Part shown: one piece after another, positions 15,476-23,477 of the stretch
How the letters are laid out: every line of letters starts with the position of its first letter
How positions within the stretch are numbered: position 1 is the stretch's first letter
Source of the DNA: Candidatus Mediterraneibacter faecipullorum
Lineage (GTDB): Bacteria; Bacillota; Clostridia; Lachnospirales; Lachnospiraceae
Direction: 5' to 3'
Assembly (NCBI GenBank): GCA_019119675.1
Contig: DWWO01000005.1
Coordinates: 1-42,381 of the forward strand
Length of the DNA: 42,381 nt
The notes under the pieces: model-generated
What the model saw: only the letters and a program-made list of their open reading frames with translations
What the model was told of the DNA's origin: nothing
Databases searched by the model: none
Translations under genes and position numbers: made by a program

Positions 15476-17302
15476 TTATTTCATATTTGCTCTTTTGCGC
15501 ATCCTGGAATCGAGGATTTTCTTTCGGATACGCAGAGATTTCGGTGTTACTTCGAGCAGTTCATCTGTATCAATGAAATCGAGTGCCTGCTCCAGACTGA
15601 GGATGCGCGGCGGCGTGAGCCGGAGTGCCTCGTCGGCACTGGAGGAACGCGTGTTGGTCAGATGCTTTGTCTTGCAGACATTGAGCTCGATATCTTCGGC
15701 TTTTCCATTCTGGCCGATGACCATGCCGGCATATACTTTTTCGCCGGGACCTATGAACAGTGTACCACGCTCCTGCGCACTATACAATCCGTAAGTGACG
15801 GATTCTCCTGTTTCGAAAGCGATGAGAGAGCCCTGTTTGCGATATTGGATATCTCCTTTGTACGGCGCATATCCATCGAAACTTGTGTTCAGGATTCCGT
15901 TTCCTTTTGTGTCGGTCAGAAATTCCCCGCGGTAGCCGATAAGCCCTCTGGACGGGATGGAAAATTCCAGACGGGTGTAGCCGCCCCCGGTAGTGCCCAT
16001 GTTCCGGAGCTCGCCCTTTCTCTGTCCCAGTTTTTCAATCACAACGCCGGTGAATTCATCCGGTACATCAATATACGCCAGTTCCATAGGCTCCAGCTTC
16101 TTTCCGTTCTCGTCTGTTTTGTAGAGAACTTCCGCTTTGCTGACTGCAAATTCATAGCCTTCCCTGCGCATGTTTTCGATAAGGACGGAAAGATGGAGCT
16201 CGCCGCGTCCGGATACTTTAAAACTGTCTGTATTCTCCATTTCTTCCACACGCAGGCTGACATCCGTGTTGAGTTCGCGGAAGAGACGGTCCCGCAGATG
16301 CCGGGAGGTCACATATTTTCCTTCCTGCCCTGCAAAGGGGCTGTCATTCACGATAAACTGCATGGCAATAGTAGGCTCTGAGATTTTCTGGAATGGGATG
16401 GGTTCCGGTTTCTCTGGAGAGCAGAGGGTATCTCCGATGGAAATGTCGGAGATGCCGGAGATCGCCACGATGGAACCGATGGTGGCTTCTTTCACCTCGA
16501 CTTTGTTAAGACCATCGAACTCGTAAAGCCGGCTGATCTTTACTTTCTCCTGCTTGTCAGGATCGTGATGGTTGACAAGTACCATTTCCTGATTAACGGC
16601 AATGGTACCATTGTCTACTTTTCCGATGCCGATGCGGCCGACATATTCATTGTAATCGATGGTACTGATCAGCACCTGCGTCGGGGCATCGGGATCTCCC
16701 TCGGGAGCCGGGATATAGTCAAGGATCGTTTCGAAGAGCGGTTTCATATCTCGTTCTTCATCGGTGAGGTCGAGTACGGCTACTCCTGCTTTGGCAGAAG
16801 CATAGACGAACGGGCATTCAAGCTGTTCATCAGATGCGCCAAGGTCAATGAAGAGTTCAAGTACTTCATCGATCACTTCGTCCGGGCGTGCCTCCGGACG
16901 GTCTATCTTGTTAATACATACAATGACAGGAAGACTTAACTCCAGAGCTTTTCTGAGGACGAATTTTGTCTGGGGCATGGCTCCCTCAAAAGCATCGACC
17001 ACGAGAATAACACCGTTTACCATCTTGAGGACACGTTCCACCTCGCCGCCGAAATCGGCATGGCCCGGAGTGTCGATGATGTTGATCTTTACTCCTTTGT
17101 AGTGTACTGCAGTATTTTTTGATAAAATAGTAATTCCGCGTTCGCGTTCGATGTCATTGGAATCCATGACACGTTCAGCAACCTCCTGGTTCTCGCGGAA
17201 TACACCGCTCTGCTTTAAAAGCTCATCAACCAGCGTTGTCTTACCGTGGTCAACATGAGCGATAATCGCAATATTTCTTACATCTTCACGTTTTGTTTTC
17301 AT
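15476..17302 (-). CDS. typA: Translational GTPase TypA/BipA
   Basis: A 608-residue ribosome-binding GTPase of the EF-G superfamily, involved in ribosome assembly and stress or cold adaptation. GTPase motifs are complete: AHVDHGKT (15-22), RGITI (55-59), DTPGH (77-81), NKID (131-134) and SAK in VYASAKAG. Domain II and the EF-G-like domains follow ([25 protein letters not shown]), and the BipA-specific C-terminal domain includes [16 protein letters not shown]. The ATG at 17302 matches the family N-terminus; the frame is open further upstream, but that stretch runs into a repeat element and has no homology. It leads a minus-strand group with the PsiE-like gene and hpf. Confidence 0.96.
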   Translation of the reverse strand: MKTKREDVRNIAIIAHVDHGKTTLVDELLKQSGVFRENQEVAERVMDSNDIERERGITILSKNTAVHYKGVKINIIDTPGHADFGGEVERVLKMVNGVILVVDAFEGAMPQTKFVLRKALELSLPVIVCINKIDRPEARPDEVIDEVLELFIDLGASDEQLECPFVYASAKAGVAVLDLTDEERDMKPLFETILDYIPAPEGDPDAPTQVLISTIDYNEYVGRIGIGKVDNGTIAVNQEMVLVNHHDPDKQEKVKISRLYEFDGLNKVEVKEATIGSIVAISGISDISIGDTLCSPEKPEPIPFQKISEPTIAMQFIVNDSPFAGQEGKYVTSRHLRDRLFRELNTDVSLRVEEMENTDSFKVSGRGELHLSVLIENMRREGYEFAVSKAEVLYKTDENGKKLEPMELAYIDVPDEFTGVVIEKLGQRKGELRNMGTTGGGYTRLEFSIPSRGLIGYRGEFLTDTKGNGILNTSFDGYAPYKGDIQYRKQGSLIAFETGESVTYGLYSAQERGTLFIGPGEKVYAGMVIGQNGKAEDIELNVCKTKHLTNTRSSSADEALRLTPPRILSLEQALDFIDTDELLEVTPKSLRIRKKILDSRMRKRANMK

Positions 17303-17357
17303 ATTTGTCAACACTCTTTCCTTATATAATGTCATAAATTGTAACTGTAACTTTCTT

Positions 17358-17385
17358 ATTCTATCACAAAATCTATAATTTACAA
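17358..17385 (-). promoter_or_regulatory. Possible typA promoter touching the edge of the inverted-repeat element
   Basis: On the minus strand TTGTAA (17385-17380), 16 bases, then TAGAAT (17363-17358). The first two bases of the -35 lie inside the terminal repeat of the element at 17384-17551. If real, the element supplies part of the promoter. Confidence 0.38.
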
Positions 17386-17551
17386 GTGACAGTTCAGCCA
17401 TCGGGGAGGGCAGGGACAGATTTGTGCCTGCATAAGAGTCTGTCCCTGTCCTCCCCGATGAGCTGAGCGCCAGCATATGAGCAAAGATGCGGCATAGCCG
17501 CGGTAAGCACGGAGTGCGGCTTTGCGAATGGCGCGGGCTGAACTGTCACTT
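17384..17551. repeat. 168-bp element with 16-bp perfect terminal inverted repeats (MITE-like or structured RNA)
   Basis: AAGTGACAGTTCAGCC (17384-17399) is matched exactly by GGCTGAACTGTCACTT (17536-17551). Inside, 17400-17420 and 17439-17459 form a 21-bp hairpin with one mismatch. A second arm is built from GCGCCA/TGGCGC (17467-17472 with 17529-17534) and GCAAAG/CTTTGC (17481-17486 with 17520-17525), enclosing two small hairpins: GCGGC-ATA-GCCGC (17489-17501) and GCAC-GGA-GTGC (17507-17517). The result is a branched fold closed by a 16-bp stem. No credible protein is encoded. TCTATAA occurs at 17372-17378 and 17551-17557, a possible but AT-rich target duplication. The rest of the 374-base gap (17552-17676) shows only a weak GAATCAT/ATGATTC pair. 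Confidence 0.8.
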
Positions 17552-17676
17552 CTATAAGAGCCATCGAGAAAGATGTCGAACGAATCATTGAAAAATCAGT
17601 TCTAAACATGACGGATGATTCATAAATTTAGTATTGACTCAAAAATACCAGGAAGAGGAAGGGAGAACTACAGATT

Positions 17677-18306
17677 ATGTCAGATAAGATCATTGAGAAC
17701 AATCAGGTAACAGTCATAGGAACAGTGGTGTCAGAGTTTACATACAGCCACGAGGTGTTCGGGGAGGGGTTTTACATGGTGGACATTCTTGTCAGGAGGC
17801 TGAGCAGCTCGAATGACAGGATCCCGGTCATGGTATCGGAGCGGCTGATCGATGTAACACAGGATTACCGGAACCGGTGCATCATGGTAACGGGACAGTT
17901 CCGTTCCTATAACCGTCATGAAGAACAGAGAAACCGTCTTGTACTGTCAGTATTCGCGCGGGAGATTGAATTTGTGGAGGAAGAACCGGACGGTGCGCGG
18001 ACGAACCATATCCTCCTGGAGGGATATATGTGCAAACGGCCGGTATACAGGAAGACCCCGCTCGGAAGAGAAATCGCCGACCTCCTGCTGGCTGTGAACC
18101 GTCCCTACGGAAAATCAGACTACATCCCGTGTATTTGCTGGGGCAGAAATGCACGATATGCCTCCGGCTTTGAAGTGGGAGAGCATGTAAGGATACTGGG
18201 GCGGATCCAGAGCAGGGAATATGTGAAAAAACTTTCAGAGACGGAGACAGAGACACGGACGGCATATGAGGTTTCGGTAAGTAAGCTGGAATGTGTGGAG
18301 GAATAA
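17677..18306 (+). CDS. Single-stranded DNA-binding protein-like, two OB folds
   Basis: A 209-residue protein that appears to hold two OB-fold domains in tandem. The first (about 8-98, NQVTVIGTVVSEFTYSH ... LVLSVFAREIEFVEE) and the second (about 108-205, NHILLEGYMCKRPVYRKTPLGREIADLLLAVNRP ... SDYIPCICWGRNARYASGFEVGEHVRILGRIQSREY) both follow the strand order of SSB/PriB proteins, and the second is the better match. There is no acidic DDDIPF-type SSB tail; the end is SKLECVEE. Such a two-domain form differs from the housekeeping tetrameric SSB, which is presumably elsewhere. GAGGAAGGGAG lies upstream of the ATG. It is a single gene ending in a strong terminator. Role in replication or repair is inferred. 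Confidence 0.75.
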   Translation: MSDKIIENNQVTVIGTVVSEFTYSHEVFGEGFYMVDILVRRLSSSNDRIPVMVSERLIDVTQDYRNRCIMVTGQFRSYNRHEEQRNRLVLSVFAREIEFVEEEPDGARTNHILLEGYMCKRPVYRKTPLGREIADLLLAVNRPYGKSDYIPCICWGRNARYASGFEVGEHVRILGRIQSREYVKKLSETETETRTAYEVSVSKLECVEE

Positions 18307-18344
18307 ACAAGTCAGGCGTGTATTACAACGCCGTAGTGTTTGTT

Positions 18345-18394
18345 AAAAGGATATCATATATTGAGATTAACTCTCAGATATGATATCCTTTTTT
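18345..18394 (+). terminator. Terminator after the SSB-like gene
   Basis: AAAAGGATATCATAT with ATATGATATCCTTTTTT, continued by TTGAGA/TCTCAG, forms a stem of about 20 bp (18345-18366 with 18371-18393) with a short TTAA-type loop and a T-run. It ends 30 bases before the dapB start. Confidence 0.88.
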
Positions 18395-18423
18395 ATATGG
18401 GAAAAAACAGGAGGTTGAATATA

Positions 18424-19182
18424 ATGGTAAAGTTTATGCTGCATGGATGCAATGGTAAGATGGGAAGAATGATCACTGAGATCGTAAAAGGAGAGGAAAA
18501 TGCAGTTATTGCTGCGGGAGTTGACGCTTTTGCGGGAGTGCCGAACGATTATCCGGTATTTGACTCCGTTGAAAAGTGTGACACAGACGTGGATGTTGTC
18601 ATTGATTTTTCCACGGCGAAAGCAGTGGACGGTCTTCTCGACTATTGTGTGGAGAAAAAACTTCCGGTGGTCCTCTGTACAACGGGGCTTTCGGAGGAAC
18701 AGCTTAAAAAGGTTGAGGAGGCGTCAAAAGAAATCGCGATCCTCAAATCGGCAAATATGTCGCTGGGGATCAACCTGCTCCTTAAGCTGCTTAAAAGTGC
18801 GGCAGCAGTGCTTGCTCCTGCAGGATATGATATGGAGATCGTGGAACGCCACCATAATCAGAAGCTGGATGCTCCGAGCGGAACTGCGCTGGCGCTCGCG
18901 GATTCCCTGAATGATGCACTGGATCGTGAATATCATTATGTGTATGACAGAAGCCAGGTGAGGCAGAAGAGGGAGAAAAAGGAAATCGGGATTTCGGCTG
19001 TGCGCGGAGGAACTATTGTAGGGGATCACGAGGTGATCTTCGCGGGAACAGATGAGGTGATCGAGTTCAGGCATTCGGCATATTCCAGAAGTGTATTTGC
19101 AAAAGGCGCTGTGGAGGCAGGCAAATATCTGGCCGGGAAAGCGGCGGGCATGTACGATATGGGAGATGTGGTCGGCTTGTAA
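18424..19182 (+). CDS. dapB: 4-hydroxy-tetrahydrodipicolinate reductase
   Basis: A 252-residue enzyme of the diaminopimelate/lysine pathway that reduces hydroxy-tetrahydrodipicolinate with NAD(P)H. The N-terminal nucleotide turn is GCNGKMGR (8-15) and the catalytic loop is ERHHNQKLDAPSGTA (141-155), holding H143/H144 and K147. The ATG at 18424 follows AGGAGG by nine bases; upstream in-frame codons lie in the preceding terminator and are rejected. It is an orphan here, away from dapA, and followed by fbp. Confidence 0.96.
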   Translation: MVKFMLHGCNGKMGRMITEIVKGEENAVIAAGVDAFAGVPNDYPVFDSVEKCDTDVDVVIDFSTAKAVDGLLDYCVEKKLPVVLCTTGLSEEQLKKVEEASKEIAILKSANMSLGINLLLKLLKSAAAVLAPAGYDMEIVERHHNQKLDAPSGTALALADSLNDALDREYHYVYDRSQVRQKREKKEIGISAVRGGTIVGDHEVIFAGTDEVIEFRHSAYSRSVFAKGAVEAGKYLAGKAAGMYDMGDVVGL

Positions 19183-19251
19183 AACGGCGTTTGAATGTTA
19201 GAAAGAAGCGGTCTTTTGATATGTGACTTCGAGAAAGTCAGGGAGGAGTAC

Positions 19252-21204
19252 ATGAAAAATCTTGAAACCAGATATCTGGAGCGGCTGTCAGATCTTTATC
19301 CAACGATCGCGGCAGCATCTACGGAAATTATCAACCTGCAGGCAATACTGAATCTGCCGAAAGGAACGGAGCATTTTCTGACAGATGTCCACGGGGAATA
19401 CGAGGCTTTTGCCCATGTGTTGAAGAACGGATCCGGCTCTGTACGCCGCAAGATCGATGATGTGTTCGGAAATACAATGAGTATCAGGGATAAACGATCC
19501 CTTGCAACACTGATCTATTATCCGAAGCAGAAGATGGATATGATCAAAACGACAGAGACGAACATGGATGACTGGTACAGGGTGCACCTTTATCTATTGA
19601 TAGAGGTGAGCAAGCGTGCAGCGAGCAAGTATACCAGATCGAAGGTCAGAAAGGCGCTTCCGAAAGATTTTGCCTATGTGATCGAGGAACTGATCACTGA
19701 GAAAGCAGAAGTGAGCGATAAAGAATCCTACTATAATGAAATTATTTCTACTATCATAAGGATAGGGCGGGCAGAAGATTTCATTGTGGCGATCTCAGAG
19801 CTGATCCAGAGGCTTGTTGTGGATCATCTCCATATCGTGGGAGATATTTACGACAGAGGTCCGGGACCGCATATTATAATGGACAAACTTATGACATATC
19901 ATTCACTTGATATCCAGTGGGGAAATCATGACGTCCTGTGGATGGGTGCATCAGTTGGCCAAAGAGGATGTATCGCCAATGTGATCCGGATCTGTGCAAG
20001 GTATGGCAATCTGGATATCCTGGAAGACGGGTACGGGATCAACCTGCTTCCGCTGGCAACATTTGCCCTCAAAGTATATAAAGACGACCCGTGTACCTGT
20101 TTCAGACTGAAAGTGCCGGACCGGCCGGATACTGATGAGATGCAGATGAATCTCAGGATCCACAAAGCAATATCCATTATACAGTTTAAAGTTGAGGGAC
20201 AGATCATTCAAAGACAGAAGTCTTTCCACCTCGATAACCGTGCACTTCTGCACCGGATCGATTATGAGAAAGGAACAATAGAGCTGGAGGGGAAAGAGTA
20301 TAAGCTCCTGGATACATATTTCCCGACGATAGATCCTGAAGATCCGTACATGCTGACAGAAGAAGAGGAGGATATCATGGAACGTCTGGAAAAGGCGTTC
20401 ACCAACTGCGAGAAACTTCAGCAGCATATGCGCTTTTTATTGGCAAAAGGAAGTCTCTATAAGGTATATAACGATAATCTCCTCTATCACGGATGCGTGC
20501 CCCTTGATCAGGACGGCAGTCTGAAAGAGACAGAAGTCTACGGGAAGAAATACCGGGGCAGAGAGCTCTATGATACACTGGATGCCTATGTGAGGAAGGG
20601 GTTCTTTGCTCTTGATAAAAAGGAGCGGGAAGACGGCAGGGACATCATGTGGTATATCTGGCTCCATCCGGATTCACCGCTGTTCGGGAAAAACAAGATG
20701 GCGACTTTTGAACGGTATTTTATTGCGGAAAAGGAAACACATGTAGAGAAGAAGAACCCGTATTATTCATACATAGAAAATGAAAAAGTCATCGACAATA
20801 TCATGAGGGAATTTGGTCTTGATCCTGTGGATGGACATATTGTCAACGGACACGTGCCGGTCAAGAGAAAAGACGGAGAGAGCCCGGTCAAATGCGGCGG
20901 AAAAGTTATGGTCATTGACGGAGGTTTTTCCAAGGCGTATCAGAAACAGACCGGGATCGCGGGATATACGCTCATTTATAATTCTTACGGACTTCTGCTG
21001 GTGGCACATGAGCCATTTGAGTCCACGGAAGATGCGATTGAAAAAGAAAATGATATCCACTCAGAACTGACAGTTGTCCAGAGAGTCCGTGACCGTATCC
21101 TGGTAGGTGATACGGACAATGGCAGGGAACTTAAAGAACAGGTAAAAGATCTGGAGCAGCTGCTTGCAGCTTACAGAAATGGCGAGATTATTGAAAAACT
21201 ATAG
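19252..21204 (+). CDS. fbp: Class III fructose-1,6-bisphosphatase
   Basis: A 650-residue class III FBPase, the Firmicute gluconeogenic enzyme that removes the C1 phosphate of fructose 1,6-bisphosphate. It carries the metallophosphoesterase metal motifs: DVHGEYEAF (45-53), GDIYDRG (197-203) and GNHD (224-227), plus a downstream NGHVPVK histidine segment near the C-terminus. Length fits the family. GGAGG precedes the ATG at 19252 by five bases; an in-frame ATG at 19195 just after dapB has no site. The gap to dapB is 69 bases without a terminator, so they may share a transcript. Confidence 0.95.
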   Translation: MKNLETRYLERLSDLYPTIAAASTEIINLQAILNLPKGTEHFLTDVHGEYEAFAHVLKNGSGSVRRKIDDVFGNTMSIRDKRSLATLIYYPKQKMDMIKTTETNMDDWYRVHLYLLIEVSKRAASKYTRSKVRKALPKDFAYVIEELITEKAEVSDKESYYNEIISTIIRIGRAEDFIVAISELIQRLVVDHLHIVGDIYDRGPGPHIIMDKLMTYHSLDIQWGNHDVLWMGASVGQRGCIANVIRICARYGNLDILEDGYGINLLPLATFALKVYKDDPCTCFRLKVPDRPDTDEMQMNLRIHKAISIIQFKVEGQIIQRQKSFHLDNRALLHRIDYEKGTIELEGKEYKLLDTYFPTIDPEDPYMLTEEEEDIMERLEKAFTNCEKLQQHMRFLLAKGSLYKVYNDNLLYHGCVPLDQDGSLKETEVYGKKYRGRELYDTLDAYVRKGFFALDKKEREDGRDIMWYIWLHPDSPLFGKNKMATFERYFIAEKETHVEKKNPYYSYIENEKVIDNIMREFGLDPVDGHIVNGHVPVKRKDGESPVKCGGKVMVIDGGFSKAYQKQTGIAGYTLIYNSYGLLLVAHEPFESTEDAIEKENDIHSELTVVQRVRDRILVGDTDNGRELKEQVKDLEQLLAAYRNGEIIEKL

Positions 21205-21221
21205 AAAAGGTGCAACTGATT

Positions 21222-22055
21222 ATGGAAAAAGAACAGCAGAACCAGACGGAAAAAGTGTCGGAAGCCCTGCAGATCTATCTGAATGAGATCGGGCAGATCC
21301 CGCTTTTGAGCGAGGAGGAAGAACGGGATCTCGGAGAAAAAAGTGCCCGGGGAGACGAGGAGGCCAGAAAGAGACTTTCGGAGGGAAATTTAAGACTCGT
21401 TGTCTCTCTGGCGAAGCATTATACAGGCAGAGGGGTCCCGCTCATGGATCTGATCCAGGAAGGCAATATGGGACTGATGCGGGCAGTTGAAAAATATGAT
21501 TATACAAAAGAAAACCGCTTTTCCACTTACGCCTCATGGTGGATCAAAGAAGCCATGCAGAGGGCGATAGACCAGCAGTCCCGTGAAATCCGCGTTCCGG
21601 TGCATGTGGCAGAGAACATGAAACGGGTACAGAAAACAGCCAGAGATCTCCAGCAGTCACTGGGACGCGATGCGACTCCGGGAGAGATAGCGGAGAAGCT
21701 GGGTGATAAGACGGAAGAGGACGTGAAAAACATCATTAATTATCTGCAGAGTCCGGTATCTCTGGAAACCCCTGTCGGGGACGACGGGGAGAACAGTCTG
21801 GGAGATATGGTGGAAGACAGAACGGAGCCTACTCCGGAGGAGGCGATGAATGCCCTGGTGCAGCAGGAGGAAGTAAAAGAGCTTCTGGAGACACTGGGAG
21901 ACCGGGAACGGCAGGTTATCTGTCTGAGATACGGGCTTGGCGACGAAAAAACCCACACACTGGAGGAAATCGGTGAAATTCTCGGTGTAACAAGAGAGCG
22001 GGTAAGGCAGATTGAAGCAAGGGCATTGGAAAAACTCAGAAAAAATGCAAAATAG
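21222..22055 (+). CDS. RNA polymerase sigma-70 factor, short RpoD-like (group 2)
   Basis: A 277-residue sigma-70 factor with region 1.2 (about 13-45), region 2 (54-124, including the [18 protein letters not shown] -10/melting segment), region 3 (132-207) and region 4 (217-275, with a HTH ending [12 protein letters not shown]). It lacks region 1.1 and the long N-terminal extension of the primary sigma, so it resembles a group 2 or alternative primary-like factor. Because its -10 segment is nearly identical to that of RpoD, it should read promoters close to the sigma-A type. AAAAGGTG precedes the ATG at 21222, 17 bases after fbp. It is therefore probably co-transcribed with fbp. Its regulon is unknown. 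Confidence 0.9.
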   Translation: MEKEQQNQTEKVSEALQIYLNEIGQIPLLSEEEERDLGEKSARGDEEARKRLSEGNLRLVVSLAKHYTGRGVPLMDLIQEGNMGLMRAVEKYDYTKENRFSTYASWWIKEAMQRAIDQQSREIRVPVHVAENMKRVQKTARDLQQSLGRDATPGEIAEKLGDKTEEDVKNIINYLQSPVSLETPVGDDGENSLGDMVEDRTEPTPEEAMNALVQQEEVKELLETLGDRERQVICLRYGLGDEKTHTLEEIGEILGVTRERVRQIEARALEKLRKNAK

Positions 22056-22145
22056 TTTTTGAAAAAGTCAGATCCTGTGCATAAATATTTGAAATGTGCA
22101 AATAGTAGAAGTACAACAATATTTATGGAAAGGGAGACTGCTTTT

Positions 22146-22487
22146 ATGAAAAAAATGAAGAAGCTTCTGCTGCTTATGACATGTACATTCGTACTTTTGG
22201 GGACAACTGCCTGCGGCAGCAGGGATAATGCAGACAACGGCGCTGACCAGTCCACAACAGATACTGAGAGAAATAATAATGGCACGGACAGCAGCAATAG
22301 TGATACGACTGAAGACAGAACGATGAATGATGCGACAGAAGGAGACGGTATTCTGGATGACGCCGTGCATGATGTGACAGACGGTGTGGATGATGTCACC
22401 GATGATGTGACAGACGGGATCGACAAAGCAGCGGATGATCTGACAGATGACAACGGTACTAAGGATAATACACAGAATGACCGGTAA
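22146..22487 (+). CDS. Small acidic lipoprotein of unknown function
   Basis: A 113-residue predicted lipoprotein: MKKMKK basic start, hydrophobic core LLLLMTCTFVLLG and lipobox-like TTAC with C23 as the lipidated residue. The mature part is very rich in Asp, Thr and Asn. Its C-terminal half repeats DxVTDGVDDVTDD-type units that could form an amphipathic helix. I do not recognise the family. AAAGGGAG precedes the ATG at 22146. Upstream in-frame codons from 22059 are in the sigma-factor tail region without a good site. It follows the sigma factor by 90 bases and is closed by a perfect hairpin. Confidence 0.78.
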   Translation: MKKMKKLLLLMTCTFVLLGTTACGSRDNADNGADQSTTDTERNNNGTDSSNSDTTEDRTMNDATEGDGILDDAVHDVTDGVDDVTDDVTDGIDKAADDLTDDNGTKDNTQNDR

Positions 22488-22520
22488 TCTGCCACAGTAA
22501 GTATTCAAAGAGAAACAGAT

Positions 22521-22560
22521 ACTGCCGCAGGAAGAGCAGTTCTTCCTGCGGCAGTTCCTG
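22521..22560 (+). terminator. Perfect hairpin after the lipoprotein gene
   Basis: ACTGCCGCAGGAAGA (22521-22535) and TCTTCCTGCGGCAGT (22541-22555) make a perfect 15-bp stem with a five-base loop. Only TTCCTG follows, so termination may be partial; it may instead stabilise the upstream mRNA. Confidence 0.65.
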
Positions 22561-22607
22561 CAATTTGAGCAGGCAGAGAACAGTGACGGCGAGAAAGTGA
22601 GAGAAAG

Positions 22608-23390
22608 ATGAGATTCAGACCATGTATCGATATACATAACGGAAAAGTAAAGCAGATTGTGGGAGGCAGCCTGCGTGATGAAGGCGATCAGGCCAGTACA
22701 AATTTTGCCTCGGAACTTGGTGCGGCGTATTATGCGGGGATTTATCAAAAAGACGGACTCAGAGGGGGACATATCATTCTCCTGAATCCGGCCGGCTCCC
22801 GGTACTATGAAGAAACAAAGCGTCAGGCCGTGGAGGCTCTGGCTGCATATCCGGGAGGTATGCAGATCGGAGGAGGTATTCATGCAGGCAATGCACGCGA
22901 CTTCCTGAACGCAGGAGCAAGCCATGTGATCGTCACTTCCTATGTGTTTCAGGATGGTGCCTTTCAAAGAGAAAATCTGGATAAGCTGATCTCGGCAGTG
23001 GGAAAGAAGCATATCGTACTGGACTTGAGCTGCAGAAAGAGAGAGGACGGCTATTATGTGGTAACGGACCGGTGGCAGAAGTTTACGGATATGAGACTGA
23101 CGGAAGATGTGCTGACAGAGCTGGCAGGCTGCTGTGATGAGTTCCTGATCCACGGAGTGGATGTGGAAGGAAAACGTTCCGGGATGGAAGAAGAGCTTGT
23201 GCGCATGCTGGGAGCGTGGCGCGGGATACCGGTCACATATGCCGGAGGCATCAGTTCCATGGAAGATCTGGAGCACTTTGCGGCAGTGAGCGGTGGAAAC
23301 GTTGACTTCACCGTCGGGAGCGCCCTGGATCTGTTCGGGGGAGAGCTGCCTTACAGGGAAGTGAAAAGATATAGTTATTTGTTGAATTAG
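22608..23390 (+). CDS. hisA: HisA isomerase, eukaryotic (HIS6) type
   Basis: A 260-residue TIM-barrel isomerase of histidine biosynthesis that converts ProFAR to PRFAR. RPCIDIHNGKVKQIVGGSL at the N-terminus is the form seen in the fungal/plant HIS6 type rather than the usual bacterial HisA. Catalytic aspartates are D8 and D139 (VLDLSCRK), and phosphate loops are GGGIHAGNA (88-96) and YAGGISSMEDL. AGTGAGAGAAAG lies upstream of the ATG. No other his gene is nearby. The reaction is assigned by family; a related isomerase function cannot be ruled out. Confidence 0.88.
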   Translation: MRFRPCIDIHNGKVKQIVGGSLRDEGDQASTNFASELGAAYYAGIYQKDGLRGGHIILLNPAGSRYYEETKRQAVEALAAYPGGMQIGGGIHAGNARDFLNAGASHVIVTSYVFQDGAFQRENLDKLISAVGKKHIVLDLSCRKREDGYYVVTDRWQKFTDMRLTEDVLTELAGCCDEFLIHGVDVEGKRSGMEEELVRMLGAWRGIPVTYAGGISSMEDLEHFAAVSGGNVDFTVGSALDLFGGELPYREVKRYSYLLN

Positions 23391-23410
23391 CCTCTCGTTA
23401 GTGTTAAAAT
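23382..23410 (+). promoter_or_regulatory. Probable secA promoter
   Basis: TTGAAT (23382-23387), 17 bases, and TAAAAT (23405-23410). The -35 overlaps the last codons of hisA. The leader that follows holds a small TGCATCGG/CCGGTGCA hairpin at about 23422-23446. Confidence 0.58.
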
Positions 23411-23477
23411 GGAAAACGTAAGTGCATCGGGGCTGTGCGCCGGTGCAAGACTATTTATAAGGAGTTAATTGGGTAAT

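Noticed and set aside
17303..17476. N-terminal extension of typA
   Set aside because: The extra residues are encoded by the leader and the inverted-repeat element; family N-terminus begins at 17302.
17372..17557. TCTATAA direct repeats as proven target-site duplication
   Set aside because: AT-rich 7-mer, asymmetrically placed relative to the left terminal repeat; kept only as a possibility.
22068..23276. 402-codon minus-strand frame opposite the lipoprotein and hisA
   Set aside because: Cys/His/Ile-rich antisense composition, spans two real genes and a hairpin.
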